From contig JAFTQM010000038.1 in the NCBI GenBank assembly GCA_017462755.1, forward strand, positions 61,468 through 125,467: a stretch of DNA of 64,000 nucleotides, given 5' to 3'. The stretch comes from Lachnospiraceae bacterium (GTDB lineage: Bacteria > Bacillota > Clostridia > Lachnospirales > Lachnospiraceae). The position numbers and the translations under genes were made by a program. Shown here in pieces: positions 17,573-26,900 of the stretch. Under the pieces are notes generated by a model. The model worked only from the letters and a program-made list of their open reading frames with translations, ran no database searches and was not told where the DNA came from. Position 1 is the stretch's first letter. Each line of letters begins with the position of its first letter.

Positions 17573-18250
17573 ATGTCAATCTTAATTTTATATCACGGTT
17601 CGCCGGAAATAATAGAGAAGCCTTTATTTGGCAAAGGGAAAACGTACAATGATTATGGCAAAGGCTTTTACTGCACGGAAAGTGAAGAACTGACAAAGGA
17701 TTGGGCTTGTACGGAGGGAGTAGACGGATATGCCAATCGGTATGAGATAGAGACCGGTGCATTAAATGTGCTGGATTTATCCTCTGAAAAATATACCATT
17801 TTGCACTGGCTGGCGTTATTGATGACATATCGTAAACTGAAATTGACCACGCCGGTTATGAGAAGGGGCACTGAGTGGTTGAAAGAGCATTTTCTCATAG
17901 ACCTTGACGAATATGATGTTATTATGGGTTATCGCGCAGATGATTCTTATTTCTCTTTTGCCAGAGCTTTTGTAAACAATGAAATTTCATTAAAACAATT
18001 GAGCTATGCAATGCGACTGGGGAAATTGGGAGAACAGTTTGTTTTGAAAACAGAAAAAGCGTTTGGAGCGATTCAATATGTCGGACACCAAGCGGCAGAT
18101 AATATCATATATTATGCCCGACGAAAGGCGCGGGACGAGGAAGCAAGAGCTGCTTTTATGGCAGAATTGGAGCGAGAAGATATCAATGGTCTTTATATGA
18201 GGGACATAATTCGTGAGGAGGTAACTGCAGATGATGCACGCCTACGATGA
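17573..18250 (+). CDS. DUF3990-type protein, probable ADP-ribosyltransferase-fold toxin
   Basis: 225 residues. LYHGSPEIIEKPLFGKG at the N-terminus and YNDYGKGFYCTESEELTKDWA (about 25-45) match the DUF3990 pattern, in which YHGS and G-x-GFY-x-T supply the NAD-binding H and Y of the ADP-ribosyltransferase fold. The third catalytic residue is not assigned here. The gene overlaps the HTH gene by 20 bp, which indicates translational coupling and a two-gene module. ATG 17573 has SD GCGAGGTG. The role as a toxin is inferred from family and arrangement. Confidence 0.75.
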   Translation: MSILILYHGSPEIIEKPLFGKGKTYNDYGKGFYCTESEELTKDWACTEGVDGYANRYEIETGALNVLDLSSEKYTILHWLALLMTYRKLKLTTPVMRRGTEWLKEHFLIDLDEYDVIMGYRADDSYFSFARAFVNNEISLKQLSYAMRLGKLGEQFVLKTEKAFGAIQYVGHQAADNIIYYARRKARDEEARAAFMAELEREDINGLYMRDIIREEVTADDARLR

Positions 18251-18878
18251 ACAATATCTGAATGATGCTATGAGAAACCTTGGAGAGGCCTTTGATTATG
18301 CTGCGAATGACTGTAAGATGAAGTTGGATGAGTTTGCAGACATATTCATTGCCGGAGGAATTGCGGAGCAGTTTGGTTCCGGTGTGCCGAAATATGTATC
18401 CGGATTGTCCGGTACGGAACTGGTATGGGATGTATTGGAACGCTCCGGTCTAAAAAGAGAGCTTCCGGAGGCTGGAATGGGATACGATTTTGCTCCGGAA
18501 TATTGGTGCGGCTGGATATTGGCATATTATCAGTGGTACACCGGGAGAAGCTTCAAAAACATCAAGCAGCATATTTCGATGGAAGAGATATTGAAGCTAT
18601 ATCCAACCCTTCACGAAGCGGCAGAAGAAAAATTTGTGGATACAGTCAATCGTATGATACGAAGAAGCAACCCTGCAACAAAGTTGCAGGTGCTGCGAAA
18701 GTCGGTAGGGTATTCACAAAAAGCGCTTGCAGAGAAATCCGGCGTTACTTTGAGAATGATTCAACAGTATGAGCAGCGGGCAAAGGATATCAATAAGGCT
18801 GCCGGGATTCATTTGGCTGCATTGGCAAGGACGCTTGGATGCCAGGTGGAGGATTTGTTAGAGCAGAGTGTTGAATAG
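18231..18878 (+). CDS. HTH (XRE-type) antitoxin with DUF3791-like/N-terminal helical part
   Basis: 215 residues. The first 130 residues are helical and unrecognised (AFDYAANDCKMKLDEFADIFIAGG..., then FAPEYWCGWILAYYQWYTG), and the C-terminal part LQVLRKSVGYSQKALAEKSGVTLRMIQQYEQRAKDINKAAG is a clear XRE helix-turn-helix. ATG 18231 has SD GAGGAGG and overlaps the toxin gene. The N-terminal part probably binds the toxin and the HTH part the two inverted repeats at 17509-17551. The order toxin then antitoxin is reversed from the common arrangement but usual for DUF3990 pairs of this type as far as I can recall, with moderate certainty. Confidence 0.75.
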   Translation: MMHAYDEQYLNDAMRNLGEAFDYAANDCKMKLDEFADIFIAGGIAEQFGSGVPKYVSGLSGTELVWDVLERSGLKRELPEAGMGYDFAPEYWCGWILAYYQWYTGRSFKNIKQHISMEEILKLYPTLHEAAEEKFVDTVNRMIRRSNPATKLQVLRKSVGYSQKALAEKSGVTLRMIQQYEQRAKDINKAAGIHLAALARTLGCQVEDLLEQSVE

Positions 18879-18955
18879 GTTGAAGAAGAGTAGAGCGCGA
18901 AAGTATATGTAAGCGTAATAATGAAACAGAACGTATTTCGGAATGGAGGATTTTT

Positions 18956-19567
18956 ATGGACATGAAACAGAAGATGCACAACGGTAAGTTGTATTTGCCA
19001 ACCGATGAAGAAATCATGAAGGAGCAGCTGCTTTGTCTGGAAAAGCTCTATGATTATAACGCGACTCGTCCGTTGGAGCTTGTCAAAAGAGAACAGCTTC
19101 TAAAGGAGATGTTTGCGGAAATTGGAGAAAACTGTTATATTGAGCCGCCGCTTCACGCAAATTGGGGCGGGCATCATGTGCATTTCGGAAAAAATGTGTA
19201 TGCTAATTTCAATCTGACGCTGGTGGATGATACGCATATTTATGTGGGCGATTATACCATGTTTGGACCGAATGTGACGGTTGCGACCGGCGGACACCCG
19301 ATTTTGCCGGAGTTAAGGGAACAGGGCTACCAATACAATGCGTCGGTACGCATCGGTAAGAATTGCTGGATTGGTGCCGGAGTTGTTATTGTACCGGGCG
19401 TTACCATTGGAGATAACGTGGTAGTCGGCGCGGGAAGTGTCGTAACGAAGGATTTGCCGGACAATGTGGTTGCAGTGGGAAATCCTTGTAAGGTGCTTAG
19501 GGAAGTGAATGAGCACGATAAGGAGTATTATTTCAAACAGAACAAAATCGATTGGAATGAAGTGTGA
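18956..19567 (+). CDS. Sugar O-acetyltransferase (maltose/galactoside acetyltransferase type)
   Basis: 203 residues. An N-terminal Mac domain (KMHNGKLYLPTDEEIMKEQLLCLEKLYDYNATRP) is followed by a left-handed beta-helix with hexapeptide repeats (IGKNCWIGAGVVIVPGVTIGDNVVVGAGSVV) and the catalytic His in ATGGHPI. It transfers acetyl from acetyl-CoA to a sugar hydroxyl. SD GGAGG precedes ATG 18956. It stands alone, with a strong terminator after it. Confidence 0.92.
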   Translation: MDMKQKMHNGKLYLPTDEEIMKEQLLCLEKLYDYNATRPLELVKREQLLKEMFAEIGENCYIEPPLHANWGGHHVHFGKNVYANFNLTLVDDTHIYVGDYTMFGPNVTVATGGHPILPELREQGYQYNASVRIGKNCWIGAGVVIVPGVTIGDNVVVGAGSVVTKDLPDNVVAVGNPCKVLREVNEHDKEYYFKQNKIDWNEV

Positions 19568-19575
19568 TGAAAAGA

Positions 19576-19645
19576 GGCTGTTGTAAATTGCAGGCATTCG
19601 CGCAGGAAAGCGTTGAATGTACAATTTACAACAGCCATTTTTTGT
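19576..19645 (+). terminator. Long-stem terminator of the acetyltransferase gene
   Basis: Perfect 15-bp stem GGCTGTTGTAAATTG (19576-19590) with its complement at 19622-19636, a 31-nt loop, then ATTTTTTG. The multi-hairpin repeat begins directly on the T tract. Confidence 0.65.
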
Positions 19646-19845
19646 ATGACAGGAAAGTAGTCGCTTCGCGACTATTTCCTGTCATACAAAACCCTTCGGG
19701 TGGATGCAAAGCGAACAAAGTTCGCTTGCACAGTTTGCGTAAGACGCAAACTGGTTAAACGGATGAAATCCGTTTTATACGCGCGAGCAGTAGATGTCAC
19801 TTTGTGACCGCGCGTCAGCGCGAGAGTTTGCTTTGCAAACTCTTT
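19640..19845 (+). repeat. Multi-hairpin dispersed repeat, copy A
   Basis: About 206 nt made almost wholly of consecutive hairpins: (1) a long stem TTTGTATGACAGGAAA / complement at 19640-19691 with the inner stem AGTCGC/GCGACT; (2) CCC-TTC-GGG; (3) TGCAAAGCGAAC...GTTCGCTTGCA; (4) CAGTTTGCGT-AAG-ACGCAAACTG; (5) AAACGGAT-GA-AATCCGTTT; (6) ACGCGCG...CGCGCGT enclosing GTCACTTTGTGAC; (7) AGAGTTTGC-TTT-GCAAACTCT. A second copy is at 41990-42192. It fills the stretch between the acetyltransferase and the convergent ABC-F gene; no coding potential is evident. Confidence 0.8.
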
Positions 19846-19878
19846 GTTCTTTGTATATATATGGCGGATGAGAATATT

Positions 19879-21798
19879 TTACTCTGCCAGCATCTCCCAT
19901 TGTTCCATCAATGCCTCCAGGCGCTCGGCAATTTCTTGTTTCTCCTTGGTCAGCTCCATGAGCTTCGATGGGCGGGAGCAGTTTTCTTCGGAGGAGAGCA
20001 GGGCATCCAATTCGCTGTCACGCTCCTCAAGCTTCTGAATTTCGGCTTCAACCTTCTTTAAATCGTTCTGGCGTTTTCTGGCCTTTGCCTGTTCTTCCTT
20101 CTGTGCCAGCCAATCCTGACGGTTTGCAGTGGCTTCCGGTTCGGCCTTGCGCTGTTCGATACCGGTGGTATCGCCGAAATATTTGCGTTCCACCTCCGGC
20201 TTCTTTTCCAGATAGTAGTCGTAGTTACCAACGTAGTTTAACAGCTTGCCGCGCTCCAAATCAAGAATGCGGGTTGCAGTGCGGTTGATAAAATAACGGT
20301 CGTGCGAAACATACAGTACGGTGCCGGTGTAGGAGTTTAAGGCATTCTCCAAGATTTCCTTTGAGGTAATGTCCAAGTGGTTCGTCGGCTCGTCGAGAAT
20401 CAGGAAGTTCGCTTCGGAAAGCATCAGCTTCGCAAGAGAAACACGTCCGCGCTCGCCGCCGCTTAATTCCTTAATCTGCTTAAACACATCATCACCGGTA
20501 AACAGGAATGCAGCGAGAACATTGCGCACCTCGGTATTGTCCATGTTTGGATATTCGTCCTGAATTTCTGCAAAGAGTGTTTTATCCGGATGCAGTACCT
20601 GATGCTCCTGGTCGTAATAACCGATGTGTACCTTGGCACCCGGCTTGATTTCGCCGGCATCCGCAGGGACAAGTCCGTTAATCAGTTTCAAGATGGTCGT
20701 CTTTCCGGTACCGTTGTTGCCGATGATTGCTACACGCTCGCCGCGCTTAATATCAAAATCCAGACCGGTAAACAACGGCTCCGGTCCAAAGCCCTTGGTC
20801 AGACCGCGGACGGTCAATACGTCATTACCGCTGAGGATACGAGGCTCTAACTGAATGCGCATTTCGGTATTCAGCTCCACCGGCTTTTCCAAGCGTTCAA
20901 TCTTGTCCAACATTTTCTCACGGCTTTCTGCGCGCTTGATGGATTTTTCACGATTGAAGGAGCGGAGCTTTTCGATGACCTCCTCATGGTGCTTGATTTC
21001 CTTTTGCTGGTTCAGATAGTGCTTAATCTGTGCTTCGCGCAGAGCCGCCTTTTTGGTGGCATAAGCGGTATAATTGCCTTCAAAGGTCATTGCCTTATGG
21101 TTGTCTAACTCGACAACCTTGGAAACAACGCGGTTTAAGAAATAGCGGTCATGAGCGATGATAACGACTGCACCGTTGTAATTGAGCAAAAAGGTTTCGA
21201 GCCAGGTAATCGAGGACATGTCAAGATGGTTGGTCGGCTCGTCGAGCAAAATAATGTCCGGGGTGGAAAGCAGCAGCTTACCCAGTGCCACGCGGGTCTT
21301 TTGACCACCGGAGAGGGTAGTAACCTTCTTGGAAAATTCGTCCTCGGTAAAGCCGAGTCCCTTTAATACGCCTACGACCTCACTGCGGTAGGCATAGCCG
21401 TTGCGCAGCTCAAACTCGTGATTTAAGCGGGTATAGGTGGCAAGCATCTGCTCGAGTGCCTCGCCGGAGGCGTGCTTCATGTCCTGCTCTAAGCTGCGGA
21501 TACGCTCCTCCATCTGAATCAAATCGGCCTTGACGGAAAGCACCTCATCATAGATGGAGCTTTCGCTGGACAGCTCCTGATGCTGTGCCAGATAGCCGAC
21601 GGTAGTGTCCTTTGCCCAAATGATATCTCCTTCATCCGGAGACAGCTCACCCATGATAATCTTGAATAAAGTAGATTTTCCGGCACCGTTGATACCGACG
21701 ATGGCAACCTTTTCACGCTCGTTCACATGAAAGGAAACCTGATTGAGAATCGTGGTAGTACCGAAGCTTTTTGAAATATTGTTACATGCGAGTATCAT
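19879..21798 (-). CDS. ABC-F family ATPase
   Basis: 639 residues, two ABC modules and no membrane segments. First module: GINGAGKST Walker A, LSGGQKTRVALGKLLL signature, IILLDEPTNHLDM Walker B. Second: GNNGTGKTT, LSGGERGRVSLAKLML, LILDEPTNHLDI. A basic linker (about 240-300) and a C-terminal coiled coil (KRQNDLKKVEAEIQKLEERD) follow. This is the layout of ribosome-associated ABC-F factors of the Uup/YdiF type, which act at the ribosomal E site; resistance-type function is not implied. A good promoter (TTGAGT/TATAAT) lies upstream on the minus strand. Confidence 0.92.
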   Translation of the reverse strand: MILACNNISKSFGTTTILNQVSFHVNEREKVAIVGINGAGKSTLFKIIMGELSPDEGDIIWAKDTTVGYLAQHQELSSESSIYDEVLSVKADLIQMEERIRSLEQDMKHASGEALEQMLATYTRLNHEFELRNGYAYRSEVVGVLKGLGFTEDEFSKKVTTLSGGQKTRVALGKLLLSTPDIILLDEPTNHLDMSSITWLETFLLNYNGAVVIIAHDRYFLNRVVSKVVELDNHKAMTFEGNYTAYATKKAALREAQIKHYLNQQKEIKHHEEVIEKLRSFNREKSIKRAESREKMLDKIERLEKPVELNTEMRIQLEPRILSGNDVLTVRGLTKGFGPEPLFTGLDFDIKRGERVAIIGNNGTGKTTILKLINGLVPADAGEIKPGAKVHIGYYDQEHQVLHPDKTLFAEIQDEYPNMDNTEVRNVLAAFLFTGDDVFKQIKELSGGERGRVSLAKLMLSEANFLILDEPTNHLDITSKEILENALNSYTGTVLYVSHDRYFINRTATRILDLERGKLLNYVGNYDYYLEKKPEVERKYFGDTTGIEQRKAEPEATANRQDWLAQKEEQAKARKRQNDLKKVEAEIQKLEERDSELDALLSSEENCSRPSKLMELTKEKQEIAERLEALMEQWEMLAE

Positions 21799-21842
21799 GA
21801 TTTATAATCCATTCCTTTAAAACGATATTTTTTGCACCTGCT

Positions 21843-21893
21843 ATTATAGCAGAGTTTATAAGGAAACTCAAGGTTTTGGCAGCTTGAGTTTCC
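21843..21893 (-). promoter_or_regulatory. Promoter of the ABC-F gene with overlapping inverted repeat
   Basis: Minus strand: TTGAGT (plus 21866-21871), 17-bp spacer, TATAAT (21843-21848). An 11-bp perfect inverted repeat GGAAACTCAAG / CTTGAGTTTCC (21862-21872, 21883-21893) covers the -35, a possible operator. Confidence 0.7.
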
Positions 21894-21901
21894 GTAGTTT
21901 T

Positions 21902-22131
21902 ACCTGCTCCAGCCGGCGAATTGAAAAACTTACCGGAAATGATATCTCAGTCAGACAAGTTAACCAAAACCAAAGCAGGTACCCCCGACCCGCCGGTACT
22001 TAGACGCTGTATTTTAGCGTCTTATGTACCGCTGCGAGTGTCGAGGTAGCTAAGCGCCCTGCGTGCGTTTTAGGTTAAGCTTGTCTGACGTTAGCAAAAC
22101 GACATTTTTCAATTTGCCGGCTGGAGCAGGT
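21902..22131. repeat. 230-nt nested inverted-repeat element, possible structured RNA or MITE-like insert
   Basis: Outer arms: ACCTGCTCCAGCCGGC (21902-21917) pairs perfectly with 22116-22131, then AATTGAAAAA (21919-21928) with TTTTTCAATT (22105-22114). Middle helix: GTCAGACAAG-TTAACC (21950-21965) pairs with GGTTAAGCTTGTCTGAC (22073-22089) with one bulged base. Inner hairpin: GGTAC-TTAGACGCT / AGCGTCTTA-GTACC (21995-22030). No T tract follows either end, so it is not a terminator. Situated between the divergent promoters of the ABC-F and REC-HPt genes; neither transcript start falls inside it. It has no convincing frame. With the two promoters it accounts for the 444-bp gap. Confidence 0.65.
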
Positions 22132-22174
22132 GGAAAAGCGGAAAAACCAAAGTATAGCAGAAAGTAAAGGTAGC

Positions 22175-22203
22175 TTGATAAAACAGGAGAAACAATTTAT
22201 AAT
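22175..22203 (+). promoter_or_regulatory. Promoter of the REC-HPt gene
   Basis: TTGATA (22175-22180), 17-bp spacer, TATAAT (22198-22203), 40 bp before the ATG. Confidence 0.7.
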
Positions 22204-22242
22204 GAATATGGTGCAATAGCGATTGGTCGAGGGGGGAGAACC

Positions 22243-23238
22243 ATGGATGCAAAAACGAAGGATAGGGTGTTAGTCGTAGATGACCATCCGGTCAATCGGA
22301 TGATTTTAGCGAAGATGCTGCGGGAGTGCGGAATGCAGGTGGAAGAAGCATCCGACGGGCGAAGTGCAGTACAGAAGGTAAAGGAAAGCGACTATGCGGT
22401 AGTGTTTTTGGACTGCATCATGCCGGAATGGGATGGAGTGCGTACCGCAAAGGAAATCCGGGCATTGTTTGCGGGAGAAACAGGTCCGGTGCTTGTGGCA
22501 ATTTCAGGAGAAGCTTTGCCGGGGCAGGAGGAGCAGCTAAAACAGAATGGTGTAGTCGGCTATTTGCAAAAGCCGGTATCGAGGGAACAGCTGCAGCGTT
22601 ATCTGCCGACAGTGAAGGCTACGGATAAAAAATCAAATCTGCCGGAAGTGATGCAGGAAAACTTTGTGATTCGGCAGTCGTTATATCAGACGATACAGGA
22701 GCAGTTAGGAAAGCTTAGAGTATTAAAAATCGAGCCGGAAGCGGCAAATGTGCAAAAGCAGGCGGCAGAGTGTATTCCGGTCTGTCATACATTAAAGGGC
22801 TTGATGGCGACCGTGAATGAAATGGAGCTTTTTGAAGCATTTGGTCGATTGCTGCAGTATTTGCGGCAGGACGCATGGCAGCAGTATGAGACGGAGAGTA
22901 TAGAGGTATTGGAAGGCGCAGAAGGCTTGCTTGGACGCATGAAAGAGCAGCTGGAGCAGGAGACGAGCGAGACAGAAGCAATGCAGGCAGAAGGAGCAGA
23001 GAGAGAAGGCGTGCAACCGGAACAGCAGGCAAAGTCGGAAAATATTGCGCCGGAACAGTTAGAAGAGCTTTTGGAAGCGTATCGAATTTATGATTATCGT
23101 CGGATTTTGGATTTGTTGAGTCGATTGCAGCAGAGCACAAACCTGCGCGAGCTGCAGGAGTGCCGGAGATTGGCAGAACAGTTTCAGTACGGAGCAAGTC
23201 AGGAATTGCTGTTGAAAACATTAAAAGTAAATAAATGA
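22243..23238 (+). CDS. Response-regulator receiver joined to an HPt-like domain
   Basis: 331 residues. Receiver domain 1-125: VLVVDDHPVNRMIL (acidic pair), VVFLDCIMPEWDG (phospho-Asp), VAISGEA (Ser/Thr switch) and YLQKPV (Lys). A second domain has VCHTLKGLMATVNEMELFEAF, matching the histidine of HPt phosphotransfer proteins (H-T-L-K-G), about residues 185-205. A Gln/Glu-rich linker and a helical tail follow. No kinase gene or DNA-binding domain is present, so it looks like a phosphorelay intermediate detached from a hybrid kinase. SD GGGGGGAG; own promoter at 22175. Confidence 0.85.
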   Translation: MDAKTKDRVLVVDDHPVNRMILAKMLRECGMQVEEASDGRSAVQKVKESDYAVVFLDCIMPEWDGVRTAKEIRALFAGETGPVLVAISGEALPGQEEQLKQNGVVGYLQKPVSREQLQRYLPTVKATDKKSNLPEVMQENFVIRQSLYQTIQEQLGKLRVLKIEPEAANVQKQAAECIPVCHTLKGLMATVNEMELFEAFGRLLQYLRQDAWQQYETESIEVLEGAEGLLGRMKEQLEQETSETEAMQAEGAEREGVQPEQQAKSENIAPEQLEELLEAYRIYDYRRILDLLSRLQQSTNLRELQECRRLAEQFQYGASQELLLKTLKVNK

Positions 23239-23475
23239 TATAAAACGAGACAGAGGAGAAGCCCGACAGAGGGGAGGATAAACTGCCGAGCTTAATTTAT
23301 GAAAAAAATTAGTTGTAAGCAAATGAATTATTTTTGATAAGCTTATTATATTGTTCATATATGTTGTGAGTGTGGATAAGATATGAACTTTTTGTGAATA
23401 GCTAAATAACAATACTTACTAGAAAAGAGAGAAACGGGAAACACTATATCGAAATCAGAAAGGCGAAGAAAAAGG

Positions 23476-23931
23476 ATGACAGGAGTATTAGGAAAGCTGC
23501 TTCGCAAGGAGTTTGGAGGCAGATATGAAAGCTTGTGTAAGGACATCCGGACGCTGGAAGGCGGTCGGATTGAATATACGGCAAAGCTGTATTTTGACAT
23601 GTATCGGGTGTTGGAAGCAGCGGATATGACAGCGCTAAAAAGAAAAAAGCAGCAGTTAGAGGAAACCCTTTGGAGAATGCATCATATTTGCCAGCATTAC
23701 ACGCTGGTGATGTTTTCTTCGGTGGTGACATTGTTTTTGCTGTATTATATCAATCCGGCACAGGAAGTATTGCTGCCGTTGTCGGTCATTTGGTTAATTG
23801 CGTATGGCAGAAAAACATCGGAATATATTGCGAATCGTTATTGCCTGACAGATACCAAGCTAATGATTGTCTATCAGGCGGTTTTGGAGCAGCTTTTTGA
23901 GGTGCAGAAGCAAAAACAAAAAAAGCAATAG
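23476..23931 (+). CDS. Small membrane protein of unknown function before addB
   Basis: 151 residues: charged N-terminus, two adjacent hydrophobic stretches (YTLVMFSSVVTLFLLYYI and VLLPLSVIWLIAYG, about 79-117) and a Lys/Gln-rich tail. It ends 22 bp before addB, suggesting cotranscription. I do not recognise the family; the N-terminal segment is amphipathic and could be cytoplasmic. Confidence 0.6.
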   Translation: MTGVLGKLLRKEFGGRYESLCKDIRTLEGGRIEYTAKLYFDMYRVLEAADMTALKRKKQQLEETLWRMHHICQHYTLVMFSSVVTLFLLYYINPAQEVLLPLSVIWLIAYGRKTSEYIANRYCLTDTKLMIVYQAVLEQLFEVQKQKQKKQ

Positions 23932-23953
23932 GGCTTGAGAAAGGAAGGAAGCT

Positions 23954-26900
23954 GTGGCAATTCAGTATATATTTGGGGCAGCCGGAGCAGGAAAGTCATG
24001 GTATCTTTATCAGGGACTGCGAAGGGAAGCAAAGGAGCATCCGGAGAAAAATTATCTGGTAATTGTACCGGAACAGTTTACACTGCAGACACAAAAGGAA
24101 TTGGTAACGCTTATGCCGGAGCAGTGCGGAATCATGAATATTGATGTGCTGAGCTTTTTGCGTCTGGCGTGGAAGGTATTTGAGGAGACCGGCGGCAATG
24201 AGCGGCTGGTGCTTGAAGATACCGGCAAAAGCATGATAGTAAAGAAGATTGCGCAGGAGAAGCAGGAGGAGTTGCGGCTGTTTCGGAGGAATGTGCGCAA
24301 GCAGGGCTTTTTGGATGAGATAAAGTCCGTACTGTCGGAGTTTTATCAGTACGGAATCGGCGAAGAGGAGCTGGAGCAGATGCTGACTGCAGCAAAGGGA
24401 AATGCAATGTTAGAAAAAAAGCTTTCCGATTTGGCAGTATTCTATCGTGGATTTCAGGATTTTCTTGCGGACCGATATATTACGACAGAGGGAATTTGCG
24501 ATTTGTTGCGGGAAAAGGTACCGGAAAGCAGTCTGATTGCAGGCTGTACCCTATGCTTGGATGGGTTTACCGGATTTACGCCGTCACAGTATAAGCTGCT
24601 GGGGGTATTATTGAAGTATGCGCAGGATGTCCGGGTAACGCTGACGATGGATGCGTCGCAGGTATTCCGACCGCAGAAGGAGCATCAGCTGTTTTATTTG
24701 AGCTATGTGACGATGCAGCATATGGATGAGCTGGCAGTACAGAACGGACAGGAGATTGCCGAGCCGGTCGTGCTGCAGGAGATTGGACGGTACGGGGCGA
24801 CGGAGAGCCTGAAGCATTTGGAAAAACAGCTGTTTCGGTATCCGTTTACGCCATATAAAAAGGAGCAGAAGGACCTCAGACTGTTTACGCATAAAGGGCT
24901 GCCAGAGGAGGTAAACTGGACGGTAACGGAGATTTCGCAGCTGGTGCGTGCGAGAGGGTATCGTTATCGGGATATTGCAGTGGTGGCCGGAGATTTGGAA
25001 AGCTACGCCGAGGAGCTGAAAAGAGAATTTGACCGTGCGGGAATCCCTTGCTTTATCGACCGGAAAAAGACAGTGTTAGATAATCCGCTGGTTACCTTTA
25101 TCAATGCGGCATTGGAGCTGGCAGCGCAGGATTTTACATACGATGCGGTGTTTCAGTATCTGAAGTCGCCGCTTTCCGGTATCACGCCGGAAGAGGGAGA
25201 TGTGTTTGAAAATTATGTGCTGGCAGTAGGCATCCGGCGTTATCGCTCGTATTGCAAGGAGTGGAAATATCGCTATCGAACCCGTTATGCGGTAAGTCTG
25301 GAAGAAATCAATGCAACGAGACAGAAGCTGCTAGAGCCGCTGCAGCAATTTTATGAGGTCATGCGGAGCGAAACGACGGTGCGGGAAAAGGTGACGGCGT
25401 TGTACTCACTGTTGGTTACGCAGGGGGCGGAGCGTTATCTTGAGAAGCAGGCAGCAGACTTGCAGGAGAAAGAGCCGTTAAGAGCCAGAGAATATGAGCA
25501 GATATATCGCTTGGTGTTGGAGCTGTTTGACCGGATTGTCGGGCTGCTGGGAGAGGATGTTCTGTCATTGAAGGAGTTTCAGGAGATACTGAAAACCGGC
25601 TTTGCAGAGGCAAAGGTGGGACTGATTCCGCCGGGGTTAGATCAGGTCGTAGCAGGAGATATTGAGCGAACCCGCTTGAAGGACGTGAAGGTATTGTTCT
25701 TCCTTGGAGTCAACGAAGGCGTGGTGCCAAAGCCGGTCAAGGGCGGAGGTATCCTGTCGGAGATGGATCGTATGGTATTTGAGGAGCAGGGCATTGAGCT
25801 GGCACCGGGACGGCGAAAAAGTGCGTTTACGGCAGAATTTTATCTGTATCTGACCTTGACCAAGCCGACGGAAAAGCTGTTTTTGTCGTGGAGAAGAACG
25901 GATGCATCCGGGAAGGCGTTGCTGCCGTCCTATCTGATTGACCGGGTGAGAAAGCTGTTTCCTCTGGCAGAGGTGGAGGAACGGCAGGAAACGAAGCTCT
26001 ACAGCTGTCTCGGTACGGATGCGGGCTTTGGCTATTTTATCCGTGGATTGCAGGAATACATTCATTCGGATGCCAAGGCAGAGAATATATATTTTGAAGA
26101 GCTGTGCCGTCTGTATATGACCTCGGAGAAGCTTGAGGGAGCCGGCGCACAGGTGCTGCAGCCGGAGACGATTGCGGCAGCTGCATTTTATCAGAAAAAC
26201 GTGCAACCGTTGTCGCGCGAGAATGCACGCAGGTTGTACGGAGCGCAGCTTAAGGGCAGTGTGAGCAGACTGGAGCGCTATGCAGAATGTGCCTTTGCAC
26301 ATTTTTTGGGCTATGGTCTGTCCTTGGAGGAACGCAGGGAGTACCAAATTGCCATGCCGGACATTGGTACGCTGTATCACAATGCATTGCAGCTGTATTC
26401 GCAGAAGCTCAAGGAAGGCGCATACCGTTGGCATACGGTGGAAGCTGCGGTAAGTGAACAGCTGTTGAAGGAAGCAATTGTACAGGCGGCTGAGGAATAT
26501 GAGAATGGTATTTTTTCCAGTACGAAGCGAAACGAATATCTGCTGCAGCGCATGGAGCGGATGCTAAAGCGCACGATTGCTACGGTGCAGTCGCAGATTG
26601 CAGCAGGAGATTTTGAACCGGCGGTATTTGAATATGCTTTTGCGCATGCTGACCGCTATTTGGCATTGCGCGGAAGAATCGACCGGATAGATGTGTGTGA
26701 AAAGGATGGCAAGGCATATATCCGGGTGGTGGATTACAAATCGGGCAACAATCTGTTTCGGCTGGATAAGCTGTATTATGGTTTGCAGCTGCAGCTTTCG
26801 GTGTATCTGAAGGCAGCGCTTGCATGGGCGCGGGAAACGCATACGGAGACCGTCGTACCGGCGGGAATGCTGTATTATCATATTGATGACCCGGTGGTAG

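Noticed and set aside
19640-19845. Multi-hairpin region as a CRISPR array
   Set aside because: Hairpins have different sequences, with no regular repeat-spacer unit and no cas genes.
21902-22131. Large inverted repeat as an ABC-F leader attenuator
   Set aside because: The ABC-F promoter lies between the element and the gene, so the element is not in the leader; no T tract.
25637-26434. 265-codon antisense frame within addB
   Set aside because: Same reasons; no promoter or SD.
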